This document shows positions 1 to 8,295 of a DNA stretch of 64,000 bases, piece by piece (within the stretch, counting starts at the first letter, position 1; the number at the start of each line of letters is the position of its first letter). The notes under the pieces are model-generated. The model worked only from the letters and a program-made list of their open reading frames with translations, was not told the origin of the DNA and made no database searches. Both the position numbers and the translations under genes were made by a program. This stretch comes from an uncultured Rhodospirillales bacterium (GTDB lineage: Bacteria; Pseudomonadota; Alphaproteobacteria; ATCC43930; CGMCC-115725): the NCBI GenBank assembly GCA_903828515.1, contig CAIKMD010000006.1, positions 744,001-808,000 on the forward strand, read 5' to 3'.

Positions 1-160
1 CCGCTTCGACCGTCACCATCGTCACGTTCGGATCGCGCGACGGCAGGATCGGACGCGACCCGTTCGAGACGACGAACACCTTGAGGTTCAACCGCTCGGC
101 GACGCGATAAACCTCGTCGCGCACCGGACACGCATCGGCATCGATGTAGAGGATGGTCAT
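1..160 (-). CDS. YaiI/YqxD family (UPF0178, DUF188) protein, N-terminal part
   Basis: The reading frame starts with ATG at 160 and runs off the left edge of the window, so only about 53 residues are visible. The N-terminus carries the [10 protein letters not shown] motif that opens UPF0178 proteins, followed by a beta strand with VVSNGSRP. The acidic cluster fits the PIN-like fold proposed for the family, but no firm biochemical role is known. The 130 bases between it and the substrate-binding protein gene on the same strand contain a large palindrome. Confidence 0.85.
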   Translation of the reverse strand, partial: MTILYIDADACPVRDEVYRVAERLNLKVFVVSNGSRPILPSRDPNVTMVTVEA

Positions 161-192
161 GGGTCGTGGCGCTCGACCGTCTCGATCGATTT

Positions 193-260
193 ACCACGGA
201 GACACGGAGGACACGGAGGAAGAATAAAAATCTTCTCCGTGTCCTCCGTGTCTCCGTGGT
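193..260. repeat. Near-perfect long palindrome (hairpin repeat)
   Basis: A 31-base arm (193-223) built on repeats of ACACGGAGG is answered by its reverse complement of 30 bases (231-260), with one unpaired base and an A-rich loop of seven bases. The unit is a purine-rich triplet-like series on one side and pyrimidine-rich on the other. It lies alone between two genes on the minus strand. There is no run of T after it on that strand, so it is not a standard terminator. From memory this sequence type occurs as a dispersed intergenic repeat in many environmental bacteria. Confidence 0.8.
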
Positions 261-290
261 GAATTTTCATGCGTCGCTGCCGCTCAACCC

Positions 291-1298
291 TCACTCGCGC
301 CCCGGCAAAACCGTCGCATAGCGCTTGTCGATCAGCACGCCCGCCTTGAGGTCGTCCTTCATCAGGCCCTGGGATTTGTACCAGTCGATCTGATGCTGCA
401 CGTCCTTGGCGTCGAGGCGAGCATCAGCGTCGAGATAGGAGATGCCGGGCTTCAACTGTTCCGGCGTCTGGCCGAGATATTTGGCGAGGATGTCGAGCAT
501 CGCCGGTGTGCCCGGTCCATCGCGGCGTTTCTCGTCGGGGCCGGTGAAGGCGTCGTGATAATCCTTGGTGCCGTGGCGATAGGCGCGCAGGAACCGGTTC
601 AGCAGATCGCCGCGTTCATCGGCGCTCTTCGTCGTGGTGAACACCGCACCCAGTTGATAGGGCACTTCGTCGCCGGCGAATCCGAGCAGCTTGCCCTCGC
701 CGCGCTGCACGATCGGCAGCATCGAGGCCGCCGGCCCGACACCCGCATCGGCCGCGCCGCCGGCAACCGATGTTGCGACGTTGGGGAAACTCTGCACGGG
801 GAGGAAGCGGATGGTCGCGAGGTCGATCTTGTATTTCTCGGCGAGCAGCACGGTCGAATATTGCGGCGACGAGCCGACCGTGGTGATCGCGACCGAATGG
901 TTGCCCAGGTCGCGATAGGATTTGAGCCCCGCCTCATAGGCGCGGTTCGAGGCGACGACGGTGTTGTTCTGAAACCCCGGCACGTCGGCGCTTTGCGCCG
1001 CGATGACCCGGAGCGCACCCTGCGCCGCAAGGTTGTAAAACCCCGCGACCAACGCGGTCGAACCGACATCGATGTCGCCCGAGACAGCAGCCACCGCGAT
1101 CGGCAAGGCCGCTTCGAAATAGATCAACTGCGCGTCGAGCCCTTCGGCGGTGAAATAGCCGAAGGTCTGCGCGACGAAGATCCCGCCATTGCCGCCGGTT
1201 TTAAGGAGCCCGATCTTGATCGGGTCGGCGGCGGCGGGAAGGGCGATGAGGAGCAACGCGCCGACCAGGATGGAGCCGCGATGAAAGAGGCGTGTCAT
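291..1298 (-). CDS. ABC transporter substrate-binding protein (NitT/TauT, SsuA/THI5-like)
   Basis: The 335-residue product starts with a signal peptide (basic MTRLFHR, hydrophobic stretch, cleavage near PAAADP) and continues with a type 2 periplasmic binding fold: IKIGLLKTGG, a GYFTAEGLDAQLIYF segment, and a later AGGAADAG loop, as in SsuA/THI5 proteins. The ATG at 1298 is chosen because it gives the signal peptide and overlaps the stop of the upstream M24 gene as ATGA. It is clearly paralogous to the protein encoded at 8296-9318. No permease or ATPase gene is near, so the ligand and transporter partners are unknown. Confidence 0.85.
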   Translation of the reverse strand: MTRLFHRGSILVGALLLIALPAAADPIKIGLLKTGGNGGIFVAQTFGYFTAEGLDAQLIYFEAALPIAVAAVSGDIDVGSTALVAGFYNLAAQGALRVIAAQSADVPGFQNNTVVASNRAYEAGLKSYRDLGNHSVAITTVGSSPQYSTVLLAEKYKIDLATIRFLPVQSFPNVATSVAGGAADAGVGPAASMLPIVQRGEGKLLGFAGDEVPYQLGAVFTTTKSADERGDLLNRFLRAYRHGTKDYHDAFTGPDEKRRDGPGTPAMLDILAKYLGQTPEQLKPGISYLDADARLDAKDVQHQIDWYKSQGLMKDDLKAGVLIDKRYATVLPGRE

Positions 1299-2533
1299 TG
1301 CTTGTGGGTCACGGTCGTTGGAATCTGGTTGAGCTCTTCGCAACCCGTCGCGGTCACGATCACCGTGCCGCCGAGATTGACGCGGTGATGGCCGAGGCAC
1401 GCATTGGGCTCGAACGCGAAGACCATGCCCGGCTGCAGCACGCAATCGCGCTCGCGGCCGCTCGGCCTGCCGGCATATTTGACGCCGAGATCGAGCTTCT
1501 CCTGGTTGAGCTTGCTGCGTCCCGACAGAAAATGCGGGGCCACCGAATGCAGGAGCGGCGTGTAGGACCAGCAGCCCGATGCCTTGAGCGGCTGTTCCAT
1601 CGCGGCGACCAACTCGGAGAATTTGATTCCGGGCTTCATCGTTTTGAGGCCGACATCATAGCATTGCCGCGCGGTGCGCTCGCAGGTTTGGCTCGTCGCG
1701 TCGATCGGATCGAGCGCCACCGTCATCTGAACCTGGACTTCCTGATTGCCGCAGCTCGGCATCAACTCGGCCTGCAACAGATCGCCGCGTTCGAGAATGC
1801 GCGGCGCCTCGCCGCGCGTGGTCCAGCGCGGCGGTCCCCAGGAGAGCGTGTGCGGACCCGAGTTCATCACGATCATCGGATAGCGCAGGCCGATGCCGTG
1901 GCGGATGATCGCGGCAGTCGCCTCGGCCATGATCGCTTCTTCGCCGACGCCGGGTGCTGCGATCTCGATGATCGCGCGACACGCGGCCTCGGCGGCCTTC
2001 GCGGCATAGCGCACCTGCGCCATCTCCTCGTCGCTCTTGACCAGCATGAGGTAGGAGAATTCTTCCGAGATATCTTCAAAGCGCGCGTTCGGGATCGCGC
2101 TGGTGAACCCGGCCCAGAAATTCGCCGGGATGCCGCCATAGATTTCGGTCGGCGCCTGCGAGATCAGACCCACGACGCCAAGCCGGCTGGTGGCGAGGCC
2201 CTTCTCGATGAAGACATCGGCGACCGCCTCGCCCGAGGTGGCGACGCGGTAATCGGGAACCCAGAGTTTATGGCCGCGCTCGGCCGAGTAGTTCGCGCGC
2301 ATCACGCGCAGATAGGCCCAGGTGATGACGACCGGCTCGCCCTCAAGCGGGAAGAGCACGCAGCCTTCGTTGTAGTCGTCGCTGATATAGCTCTCGTACA
2401 TCTCGCGGGTGCGGAACCCGGCGACGAGCAGCCCGTCCATGCCGCGCGCGCGCATCAGGGCGCGCACGTTCTTCCAGCGCCGGTCGCGTTCGCTCATGGA
2501 CAAAGTTGGAGGCTGGACGCCCGATGTTGTCAT
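1295..2533 (-). CDS. M24 (creatinase/aminopeptidase P-like) family protein, metal ligands not conserved
   Basis: The 412-residue protein has the two-domain layout of M24 enzymes: an N-terminal creatinase-type domain (to about 165) and a C-terminal pitabread domain. In the second domain the usual five metal ligands (D, D, H, E, E) appear as E256/257 in QAELMPS, a Q in VQVQMT, a histidine near 329, E375 in AFEPNA and a glycine in NLGGT. Most ligands are therefore replaced, as in metal-free creatinase-type members. The gene overlaps the downstream substrate-binding protein gene by four bases, suggesting that the pair is translated together and acts on the same compound. The substrate cannot be read from the sequence. 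Confidence 0.8.
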   Translation of the reverse strand: MTTSGVQPPTLSMSERDRRWKNVRALMRARGMDGLLVAGFRTREMYESYISDDYNEGCVLFPLEGEPVVITWAYLRVMRANYSAERGHKLWVPDYRVATSGEAVADVFIEKGLATSRLGVVGLISQAPTEIYGGIPANFWAGFTSAIPNARFEDISEEFSYLMLVKSDEEMAQVRYAAKAAEAACRAIIEIAAPGVGEEAIMAEATAAIIRHGIGLRYPMIVMNSGPHTLSWGPPRWTTRGEAPRILERGDLLQAELMPSCGNQEVQVQMTVALDPIDATSQTCERTARQCYDVGLKTMKPGIKFSELVAAMEQPLKASGCWSYTPLLHSVAPHFLSGRSKLNQEKLDLGVKYAGRPSGRERDCVLQPGMVFAFEPNACLGHHRVNLGGTVIVTATGCEELNQIPTTVTHKQ

Positions 2534-2593
2534 GACACCATCCCCGGTCCCGCGATCTGCTCGCGGTTGTCTTTTTTGATCAGCGCCGCGACG

Positions 2594-2875
2594 TCAGGGA
2601 GTCGCCACCCACGAGCCGCCGCACGCCGCATTCATGCCGTTCTGAAAATACGTCATCCCGCTGCCTTCCTTGCTCTCGTCGAACGGCACGATCGACGAGG
2701 CGATCGCGGCGGGGCCGAGGATCGGCGCTGCCGCCAGGCAGCCCGGCAATTTGAAGGCGACGGGAAACGGCGTTTCGAGCACGGTGAGCGCCGTCTTGTC
2801 GGTGCCGCCGCCCGGTTGGCTCGCACAAGCCCATAACGGCAGCATCAGCAGGATCGCCAGGGGGCGCAGGTTCAT
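2594..2875 (-). CDS. Small putative lipoprotein
   Basis: The 93-residue product begins MNLRPLAILLMLPLWACASQ, a lipoprotein signal with a plausible lipobox ending at Cys17 (LWAC, less canonical than LxGC). The mature part is short, with two further cysteines (GCLAAAP and ACGGSW) that could form a disulfide in the periplasm. The ATG at 2875 is preferred over an upstream start because it begins the signal sequence directly. It stands 60 bases upstream of the M24 gene on the same strand. I do not recognise the family. Confidence 0.65.
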   Translation of the reverse strand: MNLRPLAILLMLPLWACASQPGGGTDKTALTVLETPFPVAFKLPGCLAAAPILGPAAIASSIVPFDESKEGSGMTYFQNGMNAACGGSWVATP

Positions 2876-2934
2876 CGCTCGGTCTCTCCGGTCCAAAGGC
2901 GCTGGACCTCAGCGCCGCCGGCACTTTGACACAT

Positions 2935-3720
2935 TTAGGCCGATCGCACCATGACGGCGTCGAACTCGATGACCCGCAACCGGTCGTCGCGCATGACCGG
3001 ATAGAACCCGGACGGCGCAAAGCCGAGTTCGGCGAGCCGGCTCAGCGTGTCGAGATAGTTCGGCATCGCGCCGTAAATCGCGCGGACCGACACCTCGCTC
3101 TGCAGGGCTTTGACGTCGGCGAGCGCCGCGCCCGCGCCCTCGATGACGGCCATGTCCCAGCCCTGGGTGTCGAGTTTCAGATAGATGTTCCGCACCGCCC
3201 GCTCGCGGCGGATGTCGGCCAACAGATCGTCGAAGCGCCGGACCGGAACCGCCTCGGTTCGCATGACGACGTTTTCATCCGCGAAGGCCGAAACGGCGCT
3301 GGTTTCGGGCAGCAGGAACGAGCTGAAATTCGATCGCTTCATGACGTTGATCGTCGCCGTGCCCGCGGTCGCGCCAAGCGCGATGTTCTCGGTGCGCCAA
3401 TTCGCGTCCGCCGCTGCGCGCTTGGTCAGCGCGTCGAACGACGCGCGGACGGGTTCGACCGAGACGATCAGGCCGGAATAGCGGACCTCTTCGCGCAGGA
3501 ACGCGCCATAGGTTCCGACATGCGCGCCGACATCGAACACGCAATCGATCCGGTGATGCGCGAACACGGCGTGAAGATTCTGCGCCAGCGGCATATCGCG
3601 CAGCCGCGATTTCTTGATCAGCGCCTGGCCGAATTTATTCGCCGCGCTCTGCCAGAAATTCCGGCGCAGGCGCTTGGGGACGAATAGAATTCCCGCCGCT
3701 TCCGGCTTTTGCGCCGCCAT
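2935..3720 (-). CDS. FkbM family SAM-dependent methyltransferase
   Basis: The 261-residue protein carries the FkbM-type methyltransferase core: motif I FDVGAHVGTYG at residues 62-72, SVEP (acidic end of strand 2), the NIALG segment, and KLDTQGWD (about 180), which matches the KxDxxGxE block typical of the family. FkbM enzymes O-methylate sugars or polyketides; here the acceptor is unknown. A GAGGG ribosome-binding site lies close upstream of ATG 3720. It is separated from the upstream amidohydrolase gene by a rho-independent terminator, so it is probably transcribed from its own promoter. Confidence 0.85.
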   Translation of the reverse strand: MAAQKPEAAGILFVPKRLRRNFWQSAANKFGQALIKKSRLRDMPLAQNLHAVFAHHRIDCVFDVGAHVGTYGAFLREEVRYSGLIVSVEPVRASFDALTKRAAADANWRTENIALGATAGTATINVMKRSNFSSFLLPETSAVSAFADENVVMRTEAVPVRRFDDLLADIRRERAVRNIYLKLDTQGWDMAVIEGAGAALADVKALQSEVSVRAIYGAMPNYLDTLSRLAELGFAPSGFYPVMRDDRLRVIEFDAVMVRSA

Positions 3721-3763
3721 CGTTCCCTCTTCGCAGATCGAGATTCAGAACAGAGCGCTCACG

Positions 3764-3798
3764 AAAAAGGCCATGACGGGATCGCCGTCATGGCCTTT
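3764..3798 (-). terminator. Rho-independent terminator of the amidohydrolase gene
   Basis: A perfect 14-base stem (3766-3779 with 3785-3798) and five-base loop is followed, on the minus strand, by a run of five T. It lies about 20 bases after the stop codon of the gene at 3819-4856, which is the classical position. Confidence 0.9.
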
Positions 3799-3818
3799 GG
3801 ATCGAAAGATGGGCTGGA

Positions 3819-4856
3819 TCAGACCAGGGCGGCTTCGCGCGCCTTTGCCGGGACGGGATCCTTCAGGTTGAGGATGCGGCGGGCGTTGCCGGCGAAGATC
3901 TTCTCCTGATCGGCCTGCGACAGGCCCATCTTGTCGAAGAGTTCGAGGCAGGTCGCCGGGTCCCAGCACGGATAGTCGGTACCGTACATGACGCGATCGA
4001 CGCCGTAATACTCGATGGCGAATTTCATGCCCGCCGTGTGCGGCGAAACCGTGTCGGTGTACATGCGCTTGATGTATTCCGAGACCGGACGCGGCAGTTT
4101 GGCGGCCTTGGTGTTCTTGTCCATGCGGCCCGATTGATAGGGCAGGGCGCCGCCGGTATGCGACATGACGATCTTGAGGTTCGGGTGGCGCTCCATGACG
4201 CCCGACAGGATCAGGCGCATCGCGGCGGTGCTGACCTCGACGACGCGGCCGAGCGACGAGAAGAGCGCGCCGCCGTAACCGTCGATCAGCATGTCCTGGA
4301 ACACCGCATCGGTCGGATGCAGGAACAGCGGCACGCCGAGCTTTTCGCAGTAGTCGTAGAAGGGCTCGAGCCGTTCGGCGTCGATGCGCGGATCGTCGCC
4401 GACGCTGCTCGGGAGGTTGACGCCCATCAGGCCAAGCTTATTGATCGCGCGATCGACGACTTCGAGTGCCGTGTCGGTGTCGACCAACGGCACCGCGGCG
4501 CTAGCCCAGACGCGGCCGGGATGGTTGCGCTGCGCGGTGGCCATTTCGTCGTTCCACAGGTTCGCGAATTCGCGGCCCATGTCTTTCGGCATATAGGAGA
4601 AGGCGACCGAGAAGGGTCCGATCGAGGACACCACGTCGATCCGGTCGCGGCCGAGGCTGTCCATGTGCGCGAGCTGTTCGTCGATGTCGAACCACTCGGC
4701 CCAGCCGCCGAGGAATTTCTCCTGCCGGCCGCCCGGGCTCCAGAACTCGTAGCCGCCTCTCGCGTTCGGCTCGGAGCGCGGGAAGTCCTTGCGCTTGCAC
4801 AAAGCCTCGAAGACGGCGCGGGGCCACCAGTGAAAATGCGAATCGATGATCTGCAT
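3819..4856 (-). CDS. Amidohydrolase family protein (amidohydrolase 2 / ACMSD-like)
   Basis: The 345-residue protein has the metal-binding TIM-barrel pattern of the amidohydrolase-2 family: HFH near residues 7-9, a histidine in FLHPTDA, SHTGGALPY and the final aspartate motif YGTDYP. Relatives include ACMSD, OMPDC-type decarboxylases and hydrolases of aromatic degradation, so decarboxylation or hydrolysis of a ring-derived acid is likely, but the substrate is not determined. ATG at 4856 is chosen over a GTG nine bases upstream because an AGGAG site lies eight bases before it. The gene is monocistronic, ending in a strong terminator. Confidence 0.85.
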   Translation of the reverse strand: MQIIDSHFHWWPRAVFEALCKRKDFPRSEPNARGGYEFWSPGGRQEKFLGGWAEWFDIDEQLAHMDSLGRDRIDVVSSIGPFSVAFSYMPKDMGREFANLWNDEMATAQRNHPGRVWASAAVPLVDTDTALEVVDRAINKLGLMGVNLPSSVGDDPRIDAERLEPFYDYCEKLGVPLFLHPTDAVFQDMLIDGYGGALFSSLGRVVEVSTAAMRLILSGVMERHPNLKIVMSHTGGALPYQSGRMDKNTKAAKLPRPVSEYIKRMYTDTVSPHTAGMKFAIEYYGVDRVMYGTDYPCWDPATCLELFDKMGLSQADQEKIFAGNARRILNLKDPVPAKAREAALV

Positions 4857-4977
4857 GGAAAACACTCCTGCCTGTGGCCCGATGAAGGCCGAATTCTAGG
4901 CAGGGTCCGGTTCGGGGTCAATTAAAGCGTTGCGCCAAATCGTCAGCACACCACCGCCCCCGAACCGGCCGATTGCC

Positions 4978-5352
4978 TTAGCTGTGGCGGCAGGCGGCGA
5001 CGTAGGGACCGTGATAATCGGTGCCGCCCGGACGGTTCTGGTGCATGGCGTCGGCGCACTGGACGTGGCGGACCCGGCGGGGCGTGCCGCTCGCCACGCG
5101 CTTGTCGGCATCCGCCGAGCGCTTGGCATAGTAATTCGCCTTGCCCAGTTCGCTGACGCAGCCGCGATCCGATTTGGCGGCTTTGGCGGCGTCGAGATGA
5201 TGTTGCGCCGCACTCGTGTTGGGTCCCGGCCTCAGCCCGTCGACGAATCGCTGGGCGTCGGGAAGCTGGGAACAACTAATGCCGGTGGCGGCGAAAGCCG
5301 GCGAGGCGGCGATAAAGAAGGTGGCGGCGAGGGCGGCAAGGATCACGCGCAT
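4978..5352 (-). CDS. Secreted hypothetical protein
   Basis: The 124-residue product has a clear signal peptide (MRVILAALAATFFIAASPAFA) and a mature part of about 100 residues rich in Ala, Lys and Arg with four cysteines, including ISCSQLPDAQ and RHVQCADA. A GGGGAG site stands nine bases before the ATG at 5352. The spacing of charged residues around ANYYAKRSADADKR suggests a helical hairpin. I do not recognise the family; periplasmic or outer location is inferred from the signal only. Confidence 0.65.
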   Translation of the reverse strand: MRVILAALAATFFIAASPAFAATGISCSQLPDAQRFVDGLRPGPNTSAAQHHLDAAKAAKSDRGCVSELGKANYYAKRSADADKRVASGTPRRVRHVQCADAMHQNRPGGTDYHGPYVAACRHS

Positions 5353-5563
5353 CGATTTGAACTCCCCAATAAGCTTGTGCATCGGTACCGACGTTATGCC
5401 GCCTCTGTGCTCGATTGATGGTGGGAATGCGGCCGAATGTCGGCAGGATTTACAAAAGCGCCGCGCCGGACTGGTTAACGATCGGTAAGTCGTTGACGCG
5501 TAACGGCTGGCCTAAGTGTTGCTCCTCAAGGAGGGAAACCTCGTTCCGCCAAGGAGTTAACCA

Positions 5564-5830
5564 GTGACCCGTCGCCGCAGCAACAAACCGACCCTCACCG
5601 CCCGCCTGATCGGCCATACCGTCGGCGTTCTCGGCGCCATGATGGGCATCAACTCCGTCGTCACCTCGGTCAATCCGCGTTTTCTGCATCTCTTTCCGTT
5701 CGAGGCGAGCGGCATTCAACAGACATCGGCCGGTCTCATCAGCATCGGCCTGATCGCGCTCGGCATGTGGATGATCTGGGAAAAATCTCCCGCGCCGCGC
5801 GCCAAGGTCGATCCGCCGGAATCGCTGTAA
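5564..5830 (+). CDS. Small membrane protein, function unknown
   Basis: The 88-residue protein starts with GTG, supported by an AAGGAG site at the right distance. It has a basic N-terminus and two hydrophobic segments (about residues 15-37 and 53-73, the second reading GLISIGLIALGMWMIW), so it should be an inner-membrane hairpin. It ends 13 bases before the acyltransferase gene on the same strand and may be co-transcribed with it. No homolog is recognised. Confidence 0.65.
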   Translation: MTRRRSNKPTLTARLIGHTVGVLGAMMGINSVVTSVNPRFLHLFPFEASGIQQTSAGLISIGLIALGMWMIWEKSPAPRAKVDPPESL

Positions 5831-5843
5831 GTCGAGCCGCGCG

Positions 5844-6980
5844 ATGGTTTCCGCAGCCCCGTCGATGAAGCCGGCGTCCACGCTTTCGCGTGAGACGTCG
5901 CTTTATCTCGATGCGGTGCGGTTCCTCGCCGCGTTGATCGTTTTCCTCGGCCATTTCGCCACCCAATCGATCTCGGGTGGCGTGTTCTGGCAATTGGCGC
6001 CGTTTCGCCACGACGCCGTCGTGGTGTTCTTCGTCCTCTCGGGTTTCGTGATCGCCCATGCGATTACCCATGGCGAGCGCACGGCGACCGACTACATCGT
6101 CAACCGCGCTGCCCGTATCTATTCGGTCGCCTTGCCGGCGATCGCCATCACCCTCGGCCTCGATGCCATCGGCGGCTGGATCGATCCCAATTATTTCGGC
6201 TGGTCCTACGCGCCGGGCGCGCTGTGGCAGCAGATCCTGACCAGCCTCACCTTCACCAACCAGCTCTGGAACTGGAGCCTTTTTCCGGGTTCGAACGGTC
6301 CCTACTGGTCGCTGGGCTTCGAAGTGCCGTACTACGCGATCTTCGGCGTGGCGCTGTTCGCGCGCGGTGCCTGGCGCATCGTCCTCCCGCTGCTCATGCT
6401 GGCGGTGGCCGGACCGACGATCGCGCTGCTGTTTCCGCTCTGGCTCGTCGGTGTCGCGATCTATCGCTGCCGCGATTGGCGTTTGCCGGAATGGGCCGGC
6501 TGGATCCTGTTTCTCGGCTCGATCCTGGCCTGGGTCGACATCCAGACCTGGGCGCAGGGCGCCGGCAGCTGGATCCTGCATTACGACATTCCGCATGTCT
6601 GGCGCGACCGCATTCCGGCGGATTACGTGACCGGGATTGCCTTCGCCGTGAACCTCTTTGCCTTTCCCGCCATCGCCCATCGTCTCGGCGCGGCGTTGCG
6701 CTTTGCCGCGCGGCCGATCCGGTTTCTCGCGAGCGGAACGTTCAGCCTCTATCTCCTGCATTATCCGGTGATGAAGTTCATGGTCACCATCCTGCCGGGC
6801 GGTCCCGAGGCCGCGTCGACCCGGATCGTCACCCTCGCGGTTACCATCGTGGTCGCCATGGTCGCCGCCCAATTGTTCGAGCGCCGGAAGTCCGGCTGGC
6901 GGCGGTTCTTCGCCGGCGTGGCGGAGGCGGGTGAAGGATTTCTTAACCACGGCCGGCACCGTCCCGTTTACGAAAAATAA
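5844..6980 (+). CDS. Acyltransferase 3 (OafA/NodX-like) membrane protein
   Basis: The 378-residue protein is hydrophobic throughout and has the acyltransferase-3 hallmarks: LDAVRFLAA with Arg26, a membrane histidine in LGHF (His37), and FFVLSGFVIAHA. About ten membrane spans can be counted. Such enzymes transfer acetyl or other acyl groups to extracytoplasmic sugars. A glycosyltransferase gene follows on the same strand after about 50 bases, which fits a role in surface glycan decoration. A 550-codon antisense frame over this gene is judged a codon-bias shadow. Confidence 0.85.
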   Translation: MVSAAPSMKPASTLSRETSLYLDAVRFLAALIVFLGHFATQSISGGVFWQLAPFRHDAVVVFFVLSGFVIAHAITHGERTATDYIVNRAARIYSVALPAIAITLGLDAIGGWIDPNYFGWSYAPGALWQQILTSLTFTNQLWNWSLFPGSNGPYWSLGFEVPYYAIFGVALFARGAWRIVLPLLMLAVAGPTIALLFPLWLVGVAIYRCRDWRLPEWAGWILFLGSILAWVDIQTWAQGAGSWILHYDIPHVWRDRIPADYVTGIAFAVNLFAFPAIAHRLGAALRFAARPIRFLASGTFSLYLLHYPVMKFMVTILPGGPEAASTRIVTLAVTIVVAMVAAQLFERRKSGWRRFFAGVAEAGEGFLNHGRHRPVYEK

Positions 6981-7028
6981 CCAAAATCGCCGCATGATCG
7001 GTCCTTGGTCTTTCGAAGGCTTCGAGAC

Positions 7029-8168
7029 ATGCGCATTCTTTTCGTCACGCATTCCGCCTTCCTGCCCGAGGTGATGCGCGGCCAGGAACGGAACACCGAT
7101 CAGCTCTGCCGCGCGATGAAGCGCCTCGGCCATCAGCCGGCGGTGATCGCCGGGCTGATCTCCAACGGCCTGATCGGCAAATGGGCGAGCCTGCGCCTGA
7201 AATTCGGCGACCGCGCGCGGCCGGTGGTCGATCACGTGCGCGGCTATCCGATCTATCGCAGTTGGGACGTCGACGGCGCGTTCGACGCGACGCTCGACGA
7301 TTTCAAGCCCGATGTCGTCGTCGTGCAGTCCTGGCTGCGTACCGTCGAGCGCTGTCACGAGCGCGGCCTGCCGGTCGCCTATTACGTTCATGCCGCCAAC
7401 GATCCGATCGATCCCGGTTCCGACGACATGCGCCGCCGGACCTTATGGCTCACCGTCTCGCAGTTCAGCGCGCTGCATAATGGCGGCCCGTCGAAACTCG
7501 GCTTTCACGTGATTCCGCCGTTGGTCGAACCGTCGCTCTATCGGGTGAAGCGCCATCATCCCTATCACGCCACCTTTATCGGCCTGCAATCCTTCAAGGG
7601 CGGCGAACTCGTGGTGAAGCTGGCCGAGGCCTGTCCCGAAATCCCGTTCCTGATTTTCGACAACGTCGATCGCAACCTGCCGCAATGGCCGGGCCTGTCG
7701 GGCGCCGAGTTGCGTGCGGCGGCCGAGCGTTTGCCCAACATCAAGATTCAGCCGGCGGCCAAGAGCGCGACGGCGCTTTACGGTTCGACCAAGGTGCTGC
7801 TGAGCCCGAGCCGCTGCTACGAAACCTGGGGCCGTGTCGCCAGCGAGGCGCAGGTCAACGGCATTCCGGTGCTCGCCAGTAACCGGGGCGGCCTGCCCGA
7901 GGCGGTCGGTCCCGGCGGCGTGTGCCTCGACTATGACGCCCCGGTCGTGGTCTGGGCCGAGACGCTGCGGCATATGTGGAACGACCCGACATACTATGCG
8001 GAATTGAGCGCGCGCGCGCGCAGCCACGCGGCCCGCACGGATTATCAGCCGGAAACCCTGATCGGCCGCTTCGTCGATCTGCTCGAAGCCCTGGCGTCGG
8101 GCGTCGTGGTGCCGGCGCGGCTACCCGACGCGGCGGCGATGCCGAACGCGGTCGCGACCGCGTCTTAG
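7029..8168 (+). CDS. Glycosyltransferase, GT-B fold (GT4-like)
   Basis: The 379-residue protein starts MRILFVTHSAFLPEVMRGQE, typical of GT4 N-terminal domains. Its C-terminal domain has ETWGRVASEAQVNG, an E-x7-E motif that binds the donor nucleotide sugar, followed by GIPVLASNRGGLPE. A TTG 24 bases upstream is in frame, but the ATG at 7029 starts the first beta strand correctly. It is preceded by an acyltransferase gene on the same strand, suggesting that both act on a surface glycan. Donor and acceptor are unknown. Confidence 0.85.
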   Translation: MRILFVTHSAFLPEVMRGQERNTDQLCRAMKRLGHQPAVIAGLISNGLIGKWASLRLKFGDRARPVVDHVRGYPIYRSWDVDGAFDATLDDFKPDVVVVQSWLRTVERCHERGLPVAYYVHAANDPIDPGSDDMRRRTLWLTVSQFSALHNGGPSKLGFHVIPPLVEPSLYRVKRHHPYHATFIGLQSFKGGELVVKLAEACPEIPFLIFDNVDRNLPQWPGLSGAELRAAAERLPNIKIQPAAKSATALYGSTKVLLSPSRCYETWGRVASEAQVNGIPVLASNRGGLPEAVGPGGVCLDYDAPVVVWAETLRHMWNDPTYYAELSARARSHAARTDYQPETLIGRFVDLLEALASGVVVPARLPDAAAMPNAVATAS

Positions 8169-8295
8169 CGGTCTTTCGTTGGCGGCGCCGGGCGTATCCG
8201 GGAGTCGCCTGTCTTTTGGAAATCGGATAAGCAAGGCGTGTGCGCCGGGCAGGAAGCGAAATAAATCGCGGCCGCTTCGGCACGAGGAAATGCCG

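Noticed and set aside
5739-7391. A 550-codon open frame on the minus strand opposite the acyltransferase gene
   Set aside because: Its translation is Arg/Asp/His-rich without domain motifs, while the plus strand encodes a clear membrane acyltransferase and the start of a glycosyltransferase. It is a GC-codon shadow.
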